A stretch of DNA of 64,000 bases, taken from Paramacrobiotus metropolitanus. Lineage: Eukaryota; Tardigrada; Eutardigrada; Parachela; Macrobiotidae. Every line of letters begins with the position of its first letter. The first letter of the stretch is position 1. The notes under the pieces are model-generated. The model was not told the origin of the DNA and made no database searches. It saw only the letters and a program-made list of their open reading frames with translations. Made by a program: the position numbers and the translations under genes. This document shows, in pieces, positions 35,626 through 48,700 of this stretch. Where the stretch lies: contig NW_026570224.1 of the NCBI RefSeq assembly GCF_019649055.1, forward strand, positions 1,984,001 through 2,048,000. Direction: 5' to 3'.

Positions 35626-38600
35626 TGCGTCTCTATCAGAGTCCTACGCACAACCATACTTCCAACTTCATTAACCATTCTTCTTCATTAACCAACATTC
35701 AATCAATTATACAAACACCAGGTGGCGCTTCTAACTCTTAAACCGCCTGCCACTTGGCCGCCTCCCCCGAGGTGGCCGCCCGTTAGGTGTTAACAAATAT
35801 TCCAGATTTCCATCCTGAGGCAATTGTTTTCTCTGAATTTTTTGGTGCGAAATTTCACTGGTTATGTCGATCGTTTTGCGGGAACGCTCAATCTCTAATC
35901 TGTCACATTTGTCGGGGGAATCTTGCCCCTACCGTGAGTGAGCGATCTGTAACGACTGTAATCAGAACAACAACAAGACGGAAGTTATGGGATGCACTGA
36001 GAGGCAGCCTCCATGGGAGACTGGAATTGCACATTCTTTTACCTAATACGGCGAAGGTAAAGGTTTACGCATTTTGAACAGATTGTAGAGTTGCGAAATG
36101 CGAACTGATATGCAGATATCGATAATATTTATCCCGAACTTAAGAACCGTTTGCGTATGGGCCCACTACAGATACGTCGCAGTCATGAAGATACAGTAAG
36201 GTGCAATCGTGAGCGCAACGGATGCGACATTTAAGATTAGACATTCTGCATCGCTGTTTAAAACCTGTATCCATATTGAATATTCCATAACTATGAGTTC
36301 ACATTTCGCCTGCACGTTTATTTGGGTGACCGATGATGCTGCGCAAAATGTCTTGTCGGTTAAAATATTGAATGTCAAGTGTAGTTAAATATGGGTTTAT
36401 ACAGATGTTATATGTATCTTAACTTGCCGGCTTCATTACAATTGCGCCAGATTTTACCGTTTTAATTTTTGATTATTCACTGCGTTACGTTCTGCTTTTA
36501 CGACGCTAAGTAATTTGCCGAAAATAAGCCCTTGTTTTCGAATTACACGTTTCAAAAGCTCTATGGATTTTTGATTTCGCTCTCCGACAACGAGTAACAT
36601 GGGCTTAACCTACTCGCAGTATCGGTTTTGTTTTGCGTAGTTAATTGCAGAAACATTCATGGAAGCTAATGTCGACTTAACATTTGTGATGGTTATATGG
36701 AATGCGGTGTATCTTATAAGTTTTCATCAATTATGAATACAACGTGGTGCTGGTGCGAGAGAAATAGCGAAAATGTTTGTAAATAGCGCACTTTTCGCCT
36801 GCTTATTGTTTTGTAAACCTTGGATCGTACAGCAGATGCGTTGTTACGTGCTGTTTTTTTTTGCGGTTTTGACGTTTATATTTCTATACTTCTTACGCTT
36901 GATACTTTTTTATACATTTCATTCATATACTAGGCTTGTGCAATTACATTGGGCTTATTTAATTATGACGAAGCTGGGCGTTATAATTGCAACTCAGTTA
37001 CTAGTATATCTGCACATTCTACTTGGACATTACGTAATATCTACTGTACAGGCAGATTACTTATTGTACGACTGTATAAAGGCATTTGCACAAAATTGTG
37101 TTAATATAATTGCTGAGTATATAAATCCACGGTATGGAACTTTGGATGAATGCTTTTAAAACTTTTGAGCGTTCTTGTCTAGGTGCCCACAAGCAATTAT
37201 TTTAGGCACGATAAGAGCGCTACTTGACATGGTAGTAAGTAGTTTCCTGAGGGTGTTTTTCGCTTGGATTCTTTATTAGTTTAAGGGTGAGTTTCTTGCA
37301 GAACGAGTGGGTTTAACGGTGTTGCGTGTGTCTTTACCGTTACAATTTTCGGGCTTGTTTTCTCACCTTTCCGTCAAATTTAACTACGATTTTTGAAAAG
37401 TCGGATATGATATTATTTAGTTTTCGTTTGCTCATGTATGTGATTAGCTGGTGGACTTTGTACTAGACATGACAACTCGGTTTCTCATCCTTGGTTTATT
37501 GATTGCTGTTTCTCATGAGCGGTGTTTGCAATGAAGGGAAAATGTCACATACGTACACTGGACGATTGCGTTATTTCGTGCTGTGCGCGCTTTTTGTGAG
37601 ATTTGAGAGACTCATCGATCTGATTTCATAACGTGCACATTGGCCCCGGCTTCTTTCCGGCGGAAGTGTATCGTCTGCGTATCTAGCCGTAGTCGGCACT
37701 ATGATTAGACTTAGCGGTAAGGGAAGCTGCTAGTGTTATTTGCAGACGAGTAACAATAACGATGTTATGAATTAAGTACCTTCTTTATTACAGTCATTGT
37801 GCCACTTACTCCTTGAATTACGTTACCGCAGTCGATTGACTAAGCGAAAAATTAGTGATTATATGCTGCCTCGATACCTGTTTGCTACACTGGACTTTAC
37901 AGACTAGTATACTACTCTAGTTAATACTGTCTTTTGGTACAAAAATACTACAGATCCACTTCAGACTACAGTCTCCGCGATTACGTAAAGGTTAATTTGG
38001 ATAATTTTCCTTGGCAGTGCTCACAATTCAATTCCTTTAGCTACAAATTCATTCTCATGTGAACTGTGTGATATTTGTCGTTGAAGTTTCCTTACTCTGG
38101 AGTCGGGGCAGACGACGGGGCTACAGACTGGAGCATACTTGAATTATGAAGCAGCATTTTAATTGTATTAGCTTAAAATTCCATTAAATGTTTTGATAGT
38201 TTTTCTCGCATAAGTCGCAAGTTTTAACATGTGTTACAAACTTATAATAGATATTTTTAAGAGATATTTTTTACAGTAACCTTATTCGCTCGTTCTTGGA
38301 ACATTGAATCGCTAATTTAAATATGATGGTACTACTAATATACATTCGAATCCAATACATCCAGTGGTAACTGGACTGATATTTCTGCACCAGTCATAAA
38401 ATATGCATATTGAAAAGCGGTTGGTGTCACTTGGTGCTTTGCAAACATTGGCATGGAAATTGTTTTTGTTGTCTTTCGCTAATGATTTGGTAGTCTAGCT
38501 TGTGTGTAGAACAAAAAGTCGTAAAAAGCTTGCGATGGTTCACAGCAATAAAGCGAACCCCTGGATGAAATAAATTTATGTGAGTTTACACGGTCAATTT

Positions 38601-39774
38601 CCGCTCCACCAGGCCATTTCAATGGTTACGCGTCGCTATATGCAAGCACAAGTGTATTGCAAGTCAATTCTTATAACTCGTGGTTCCAGATGAGACAACT
38701 AGGAAGAACAGACATCCGCGACAAACAATAATTATTGGATTTAGTTAATGTTAACTTTGTAAAATTAACATGTTTGATTCATTTCTCGGGCGCGCAGGCT
38801 TGCTTTTAAATGTACCTGTACTAGACAAATAACTAATTTTAATTGCGTATGGAGAGACTGAAAAACAGAATCGTACAGATGGAATATGAAATCTATGCTC
38901 AGCCGGCAAGTCAACAGTGAAGATAACGAGTGCATCTAAATAATTTTTCATGTACGATTTCTTCATTACATATGATGCGGCGCATTCTAGAGATGTGGAC
39001 TACTTGTAGGTGTTATTGTTGGAGTTGTTCAGTGCCGCAGTATATAAAGCGCAGTCGTTGGACAAATCGTCTCCGGTGTTTTATGAAAACATAGTACTAG
39101 TATGCAAAATCAATAGTTGTCTTATGTTGGTGCTTGTACTCATTGTCCTTAACAGATGCATCCAGCTGCCGTTGGAATTTATGGTTTTAAAGATTAGTAT
39201 TCGCGGATGGTTTTATTATAAGCAACCTGGTACACTTGACGTTAACGTATACTGACTACAAATAATTGCCGATTCAAGTTGAACCCAGCCTTACATGCCA
39301 GCGCTAGCTCTAGAAAGGTGTTGAAAAACAACGAAAGCAAATTCTTGTTGGACTGGTCCTTTAGCTTGTATAGTATCCACCCCTCTACCTGTTGCAAACT
39401 TTATAGGAATGCTGTGTGCATATTGACGAGCTGCCAAAATATGCGCAGTTTGTGCTTTAATCATTATTTTTTTACTGCATCACTTATCGATATATCACCG
39501 CTTGAACGCGCCCGGCACATAACGAGAACTGTGTATACATTCAGTATGTAGTCGCCGTCGACAGCGAATGTATTGTCGTTATTTTCGCCGCATCATAAAA
39601 TGTTGGATTTGCTCATGTGGCCACGTTATGTACGTTTCCTGTACTGAAATAAGAATAAGCCAGATTATCCCGGCATATTACTGTTATCCGCATTACATGT
39701 ACTGCCTAAACCTCCACGATTTATTTTATCGCATTCATTTTTGTAGATAATTAATGAATATATAACTGGGCCAG
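35626..39774. other. Intergenic upstream of the nesprin-like gene
   Basis: No supported gene. The longest + frame (36773-37159, 128 codons) is rich in Phe, Leu, Ile and Tyr, as expected from AT-rich random sequence. A 35710-35785 segment contains complementary GCCACTT and AGGTGGC-type words. The promoter and any 5' UTR exons of the nesprin-like gene should lie at its right end but could not be identified. Confidence 0.45.
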
Positions 39775-42700
39775 ATGGAGCAGGATTTGTATGAACGATC
39801 GTTCTCGCCCCAGCGTCCTCGAAGTAGGATATCGTCGGAATATTCTGGCGCGTCCACAACTCACCCTGTGGAATGGCAAGACGATTGGATCCATCGGGAA
39901 GAGCAGTTTAAGGATACCATTAACGCTCTTCACAGTAAGATGACAGTATTAATGAGGGGACGACTTAATAATACGCTGACACAATAGTGATTGTAATTCG
40001 GTAATACTTTAAAAGGCGAATTCCAGTATGTAATAAAGATAGTTGTAGTAGAATTTGTGTGTACTCTGTGCTGCTTCGGTTGGCATATATTTTAGTTATC
40101 TACAATATCTACTGATAAGCTAAAGCGGATACCGAATACAAAGACTATGTAAATAATTCACTGTTTTGTCAAATTGGATACACAAAATTAGGATTTTTTT
40201 ATGTTTTTCGACAAAGACGCAATCGCTGTTCCGTACCTACTACTAATTATGGTACTGGTCCTAAAACAACCAAGTACAGTATACCGTACCATAATTGTGA
40301 TTTGTCTGATCGAAATACCAGCAACGGTTCAACACGGTTAAAATATACATATATCATCCACTTTTTATGTAAATTATTTATTAAATTATACGACGCCGCG
40401 GTCAATAGCAGCACTCTTTGCATAAAATTGTCTATTATTGTTCTGCGGCATAATCGTACGGAAGCGATCTGTAGTTAGTAAAGATATTGCACAACATGGT
40501 GCTTTTTGAGTGTTGTTGTGATAATTTTGCTCCAACAGCGCAATTTTTATTTTGGTTTTGATTCGGATTCGTGTGTGTACGTGTGCTGACAGTGTACTTA
40601 TGTGTATATTTTTCTGACTTTTCTAGCTGAACAAGAACGCATTCAAAAGAAAACTTTTACCAACTGGATCAATTCACATGTGGAGCATGTATGTTCTCCT
40701 TTTGTCTGCCATTACATATTGTTATTGTTCCCCAAAGGGATTTATTGTGCTCCCGTGTAACACCGTTGTTAATCTGATTATCTTTACGACTAGCACCGCG
40801 ATCAATGGAGAGTCAACGATTTGTTTGCCGATCTAAAGGATGGCAGAATACTGTTGGCTCTGTTGGAGGTCATTACGGGTGATTACCTGGTAGGCCGGTT
40901 CATAGACAGCCAGTTCAAGTGGTCTGTTACTAAAAAATTAACTATCGCTGATGTTTTGTGTTTGTCTTTGAAGCCATGCGAAACCTTCCGTCACTACACA
41001 CGGGCACACTATCTGTCTAACGTGGAACGTGCGCTGGATTATCTGCGACATCGGAATGTATGATCCTACGCCGAGCTGTAGAGCGTTTTCTTTCATTAAT
41101 ATTTGTATTTTCGAAAATGCGTTTATAATTAGCGACTAATAGTAATTAATTTAGCGTCTCTTAATGATGACATTCTAGGATTACGTCTTTAATTTTTCAG
41201 GTGCATTAAATCCTTTCATTTGTTTAATTTACCCAATCAGGCTTTCGACTGTTATAGTCTCGTACAGCAAAGAATACTTACGTACCGTAATTCAAACAAG
41301 CATGATCGACATTAGCCATTGGATTGATCTATTTAGGATTCAGCCTTTTTGCAGATATTAAATTTTATATCCAGAAGACTACTAATTTGTGTTTTTTAGT
41401 AATGTTTTTATTTTTCAGATCAAACTTGTGAACATTAATTCATCGGATGTGGTAGACGGGAACGAGACAGTTATATTGGGATTAATATGGACCATAATCC
41501 TCAATTTCCAGGTACGCTTAATCGCGTGCGGCTCATTCCATCGGCTTGTCTCTTAATTTGTTGTATAAAACTACGGTTTGGGTATTTTTACTATGATTTC
41601 AACACAATTTGCTGCGTGCCCGCCATTGGAAATTTGATCCGGCTACATTAATACATACGCGGAAATCATTTTGCTTATATTTTGATTTAACTATAAAAGT
41701 GGCCACGTACACTTTAGAAATTGGCGAAATTGTATCGTCCTGGAGTTGGAATAACGTGATTAAGCCCAACACCTTGCTTGGTTATGTAGATCGATCAGGA
41801 TCTGGCGCATTTGCGCGAGAACTTCCTAATCAGTCCAGTACCCAGTGGTGTGCAGAGCGGCTCCTACGAGGCCCGCTCGCGCTCCGTATCGCCGAGTCCG
41901 ACGAAGAAGCCACGTCTTGCAGCCCGTGGTCGATTCCAGGCCGGCGCATCCAAGGCTATGCTAAAGTGGTGTCAGAAAGAAATAACCGAGTAAGGATACT
42001 AACGGTCATAACGAGCGACCAATCCTTGTAGATGTTTTGTGTCTGACATTCTGACTATGTTGATTAACCTGCCTTTGTTTATCCATAACAGTTGTTACGG
42101 CATTCCTATTACGAATCTCAGTAGCAGCTGGAAAGACGGGATGGCCTTTCTGGGACTGGTCAAAGTGTTGGATCCTAAGCTAATCAATCTGAACGATTAC
42201 CGGCGTGCAACGCCGTCTGAGCGCATGAATGTGGCCTTTACCTTGGCTCACGAGCAGCTGGGCATACCAAAGTTTTTGGAAGTTTCAGGTAAAAACAAAA
42301 TATCTACGACGTCTGGCGCGCCTGCAGCGATTAATTAATTTCCTTACGTAGTATGTATTACCTTGTGGCATTTCTGTGAATGTGATTGTTATTTATTAGA
42401 AATTGCTGTTTTTTGGAGCGCTTTGCGTAAAGAGTTTTGTTATGTAGATATCGATGTCGATCGTCCAGATGAGCGCAGCATCATGACTTACATCGCACAA
42501 TTTATCAAGCGTTTTCCGGAAGCTAAACGAAATCGACAGAAATTGGTTAGGGGGTCTACTTAATACTTTGTGTGTTAACAGCCATAACATAGGCGACACG
42601 GCTCATAAAGCAGGCGATATGCACTATTTTAGATTATGGACAATTTCCCTGATGTGGAGGCTTTGGAAGCCAACGAAAAAGCCGATTATGAGCGAATACG

Positions 42701-45700
42701 TGATTGGTGCAATGATGTACTGCTGATGCTCAAGTGCCTCGAGCTTTCGGAAGAACGCCCGTACGAAGCCTACGATGTACGTTATGGAGCACAGCGGCTG
42801 TGATTTGCAAAAGCTGTAAAGCGTATCCGTTACGCTGTTTACTAATAAGATGTTTATTTATAGGAATATAAAAAATTCAGTGAGAATTTCCGCACAAATA
42901 TTTCCTCATACACCCGTCTTAAGGAGCGGTATGAGGAAGGCCGCACGCTGCATATGACAGAACAGAACATCCTCGAACTGGACAGCCTGTGGGCCCGATT
43001 GATCTCGGAAAAGCAGATCTGGCATAATCACCTGTTCAGGTATTACCTGCGTAGCGCATTCAGAACTTTCACTCGGAAAGCATTCCATCATTTTCATTTT
43101 GTTATGGGGCTGCGGGCATTCGCTTGAGTAAGTTCCTGTCAGGTTTGCTTTGATCTTGTAGGGTCTTATTAGGACAAGAGCAGCTGCTCTGTTCACGCTT
43201 TGAAAAGTACGAGTCGGAACTGGATCAACGAGTTCTGCTGCCGCCGCAACGTGTGACTCATTATTCGAAAGTCAATCTGGAATTCCGCGTGCAAAAGCAC
43301 GAGGTGAGAAAGGAGCAATGATAGTAATAAGCGGTTAGGAAAAAACGTAACAAGTAGTGTGGTGTTTGAAACAATCAGTCTGCCCACACGATATGCTGAA
43401 TTTGTAATTAGTATTGCAATGTTCCGTATGCTACATCGTATGACAGGCCACTCAATCAGATATTACCGATTACGACAGGTTGTAGACGGTTTTGTTGAGC
43501 AGAAGCCAATTAGGCGGCCTGCATGCATAAATTAGAACAGCAGGGTAAATAAACGCAATACACAACAATAAGTATTGTATACAAACAAGGAAATTTCTGC
43601 TACTTAGGAAAAGCTGTGCGTAACCTTTCGTGACCTTTGTTGCACTCTTTAGGATATACTGCTGAGGTTGACGCATTTGCGCGACGAGTTGAACTCTTTT
43701 CTGGTGAAAGAGTATCCTACCGAAGTTTTTGCACTACATGATCTGCAAAGTGAACTGAATGCCATGATCACCGACCTGGAACAGCGTCTCCTGGAAGAGC
43801 GCTGCAAATTATTGCTCAAACGCCAACTGATCATTGTGGATGAATGGGAACGGCGCATAGCTCGCTGGGAGGAATTTTTGGCTAGTCCAGGCTTGAACGG
43901 AGAACGACTAGCTTATGAATTCGAGCTCCACGTTGTACAGGAAAGGATATTCGACAAATTTTTGGAGTTATCCAAACAGTTGCAGCGCTGCTTGGAGATC
44001 TTACAGAATACTCCAGAGTCCGATAAACATCAAAGGGCTGAGTTTTTATCCAGTGCTGTCAACGCCAACCGGCGCTGGAAGCGCATTGGCGAACAATTGT
44101 ACGAAATTCGAGAAAAATTACGGGAATATCAGATGTTGCTGAAAAAGAAAGGCCAGAAAGTTGATTTGGACTATAATGGCAAAGATGTACCTGACATCTC
44201 TCTATCTTCCACCTGTACGTGACCTTGGTCATTCTGCCTGCACGCCGGGTAGTGCTTATGCACTCATCAGTGTTTGTTGTTACAGCTCCGGTTTCTCCTC
44301 CTGCGTACATCAAGTCAGATCGCTGGCTGCTGCATATTCAGAAGTATGTATAGTGGCTCATTAGAAACTGGATTGATTTTTTTAACGCTTTTTAGAATTG
44401 GTTTAATGTTTTTGATTTCAATGGTGTTATCTTTCTTTTTCCGCCAGTATTTTTCTGCCAGTATAGCACTTTCAATATTGTTTTTCGACTTGTAACGTTT
44501 TTTTTTGTATTTAGGGTGGCCGCTTTTACTCGATGGATTGATCGCATGGAGAGAGATTTTGAGTCAATTGATAGAGAAAACGTCAGTAGAGTGGAATATC
44601 AGCGGGGTCTTCAACGCTTCCGCGTAAGTTATGTACACCTCGTCAAAATACGTCTACCTGGTGCATACTGTACACCTTCGATGTTCATATATAATAACGT
44701 ATCAGGAATGCGGTTTAACGCTGCCCCGGGGTTTTAATACATATTTTTGACTGTTTGGCCAGGCTTTGTGCAATGAGGTCGTGGAGCATAAGACAGACGG
44801 GCAAGACATTATCGACACGTTCTATAACTGTTCTGCTGAATTGCCACACAATGTTGCCTCTGAAGAGCAGCGAAAAATTAACCGGTTGATCCGCAGATAC
44901 GAGTAAGTTATAAGTCTGCGGTTCAGTTGAGTGAAATGAAATCTTCTTACTCATTGATTAGTTTTATTGGCCACCCGAATAGTATTTTGTCATGATGAGT
45001 GGCTATACGTATAATCACTGTAGTGGTATTATTATTGACATCTTCTTTTATATGAATAACGCTTGCATGATTGGAGCTTTTAACCTTATAACGCAATTTG
45101 GAATTCCAGCTGTACTAATTTTAATGGTGTGCCGTAAATACTGAATGATCTCGCAGTTCACTGATTCCTTCTTTGGAAATTGTCCGCTCCGAAGTAGAGC
45201 GCAATGTCCATGCTCACCAAGTGACCAGTACGCATACGGAGACCGTACAGTTAGTACCAGACCGACCGGAAAGTGTACGCGAACATGCCGTTCGCATTCA
45301 TACACCAGCTGCGCGAGGATTAAGTCCGACGGTATCCGGCGGGACGTCGGGCTACGCCACTCCGGAATTCGAAAACGCCTTGCTGCGCCGATCTGAACCA
45401 ACTACTCCGTCGTCATTCAATCGATCTCCACCGTTGGCATATGGCATTTCGTAAGTGTTCGGTTTTTTTTATACCACGGTTATGTTAAACGAATAGTACA
45501 TGTGTGGTAGTCATTAATTGCATAGTTTCTCATGGGCATTTATATTTTGATGACTCGGCAGGTATATGATAAAGTATAAATGGTCAGCAGATTGTATGGA
45601 AATGGAATTATCATTTGTTTTATTTATTTGCACACGATTTGCGTTTTATATTAAAATATCATAATTTGATTTTGAAATGGGATTTGCACTTTATATAGAA

Positions 45701-48700
45701 TAGTGTATTTTTATTTAAGGTACGAACAAAGCGCTAATTTTAATAATATTATGTTGAACACTGTTACTGAAACAAACAAGTGATCCTCGCATCGTTTTGT
45801 AATTATGATTGCGTTTTTAACTGCAGAAGCCAGTCTTCAGTTAACGAGGGTAGCCCCATTGAGCCATCTTTAATACGTGATATTGACATTGACGACGAAA
45901 CGCAGCGATCTGCCAGCGCGGCTTCGCCTCGAGGCACTCCAGCGCATACGCCGGGTGCGGACGAACGCACATTTGTCCGCGACGTGCCCATCATGGACAG
46001 CGCAAGCGGCAGCGCTACTCATCTTCGCCCTACTGTTAAAATCACCTCGACCCACCGGACGGTTGGAGCGTTGTCCGATGATGAAGACCTTGAGACAAAA
46101 CGAATAAAGGTCGATCAAAGCCGGAAAGGATTGTTTCCCAAGGGTACCGTGGAAAAGTTTGAGCAGACGGTCACGGAAACCACCACCGAACGGTCACTGC
46201 GCAACGTTGCACCGGAAGAATCATCGAAGATCTCGACACTCCGTGCGGCTTTTGAAAAACCAACTGAGAGTCAGCAAAAGTTTACCACCAAACCGAAACC
46301 GGGATCAGTATATGACGCTTTGAGGTTAGCCTGTTTAATCGATTTTGATATAAAAGTAATATCACGAGGAATGTATCTGGCATAATTCTGTGCAACCAAA
46401 ATTTTTATACTCGTACTATAAAAAGAGTGCAGAAGTTTTGACCGATAGTTACTTTTCTTAAATGTTTAACCAGTGGGGCGTTCTTAAATGTTTTGGCGCT
46501 TTTGCCTTTGTTTTAAAACACTTACAGAGTACTGTAAATGGGCAGGTGCCGTTACATAGACTCCTTACTAGAGCGAAGAAGGTTTTCCGGTAGTTTTTTT
46601 ATGCTTTGCGGTATCTTCCATTGATGAATCATGAGGCAAATATTTAATTTTGCAAATAATTGAAATCTGTATTCTAATTGAATACTAGGCGATGAAATGT
46701 AGTATGGTAGTTAAGGTTTTGACTGCTTTTGTTTGTGTTTCTCCCGGTTGACCATGCTGGTCCATGCAAATCACATTTTGCAGACCGATTTTAGATTATG
46801 TGCGTAAATTTTGCTTCCAAAAGCACTGGATTTCTTTTTTTGTATTTGAAACAAAAAGTGTGTTTTTAGACGAAAAAGTAAGGACTCGGATTCCGATAAC
46901 GAAGATGTCTCACCAAAGAAACGCCCTCCAGCAACATCATCGAGGCCGTCTTCCACTTTCCTCCGATCTGCCGACGATGAGCTGACCCGGCTTCGACAGC
47001 GGCCAGCCGGCATTGTGTTCGAGTCGGATGTGTCGAATGCCGATGTTGAACGAGCTATGAGCGAAACACCCGTCAGCCCGTCTAGTGTTTCGGAGAAGCC
47101 AAAATATTTGCGGAACGTTAAAACCACGACTCTTGTTACCAGTACGGAAACCAAGACCGTTAGGACTGTGCGGGCGAAGTCTCCACCGGCGAGCGAGGAT
47201 GTTCCATATCTCGGCAGTGGACGGTTAGTTGGTAAAATCAAACACCCTGTTGCGTTTACCACGGAAACCCAAGTGCGTGATGAACCGGTTGCTACCGAAT
47301 CCAAGAGTATCGGAAAAGTTCGACCAGCGGCAGTATTTACGACACCCACGGACACCTTTGTACGGAGATCATCTCAGGAAGACATTCCCCAGAGCAAAGT
47401 GCGATCCCATATCGAAGAAATCCATCGTCGCGCAAGTCAAGAGGATATCACCTCCCCCGGGACTTCCGAACCCGAATCCACTGGGAAAGCGAAAACTCCC
47501 TTTGGATTTTTGAAAAAGCACACAAAGACGGAATTCGAGGAAACCACCAAAACCGTCAAACGCGTCACGGTATCACCGCTGTCTTCGGCCAAGCGCGGCA
47601 ACCGGGTAGAGCCGGCCACAGTTGTACGAGACGCTGACGAGCAGGGTGTTGCCTCACCTGTTCGAGAGGAAATCTTGGCGTCCTTCGTCCGAGATCCAGA
47701 GCGACCACCACCGCCCGTTGTGCGTGAGTCGACGGTTGCTGATCCGACGCAGACGTTCGTTCGGACAACGGAAAGAGTTGTTTTGCGACCGCATCGGGTC
47801 GTCGATACGGAAAGCCAGTCTGAAAGCGTTGTGCGAGTGGTGCCGTACGGTGCAACAGCTACGCTGGAAGCGGACACGCCGAAACAGGTTAACCGTTTGA
47901 CCAATCTGTTCGAACGAGCAACGACAGATCCGGCGTTAATGACGACGGTTGTCGAGCAGGAGAAGGTTGAGAGAGTGCGCGTGGCTTCACCCGAACGGGA
48001 AGAGCGTGTCGTCTCTCATCACGTCACCCGTTCTCCAGGGGACATATCGGTTAGCGAGAGAGTACGCAGATATGAACTGCCGGAAGAGCCGCGTGAGCAG
48101 ACTGTATCGGAGCGGACCAAGAAGTACGATGATATCTTTGCGCCGCTGGATAGTTCCCCCGGACACTTCTCTGTAATGGAGACATCTCTCAGTTCCCCAA
48201 CGAGCACCGTTGTGCGTGACGCGGTGGTTACGGAATATCCACCGGAGGAAGAACGAGAAGAACTTACAACAACCATCGTTACAGAAGAAACTAAGAAGCC
48301 GAAAAAGGGTTTGTTCGGATTATTCCGCTCGAAGAAAGTCGCTCCCGAAGAAAGCATCACTGTCGCCAAAGTTAAGAAAGAACCGGTTACGTATTCCGAG
48401 GTCAACACTGAAACGCGAACTATGGTACGTGAAGACCGACAGTGGGATACTGCTGACCGAGAGGTCGAGTACGGCATACCGCGAATTCGCACGGGATCCG
48501 TTCCTCATCACGCCGGTGTGTCGGATGCCGAAATGGACGATACTCTGATAAAAAATGGACTCGTTGAACAAGCGGCGAACTGGCGGGACCAGTATCCTAC
48601 CGATGTTGAAGAATTCCTGGGAACAAATCGGAAGCCGGTTGAACTGTTGGAAGAGCATGTGGTTACCCGCACAGTTGGCACCACACAATCGACGGAAGTG

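Noticed and set aside
36773-37159. 128-codon + frame rich in hydrophobic residues, resembling a small membrane protein
   Set aside because: Its Phe/Leu/Ile/Tyr richness is what AT-rich random DNA yields; no splice partners, motif or poly(A) context support it.
40245-40296. Perfect 11-bp inverted repeat (AATTATGGTAC / GTACCATAATT) with a 30-bp loop as an RNA gene
   Set aside because: It lies inside intron 1 of the nesprin-like gene, the stem is short and the loop long; chance in AT-rich DNA is a sufficient explanation.
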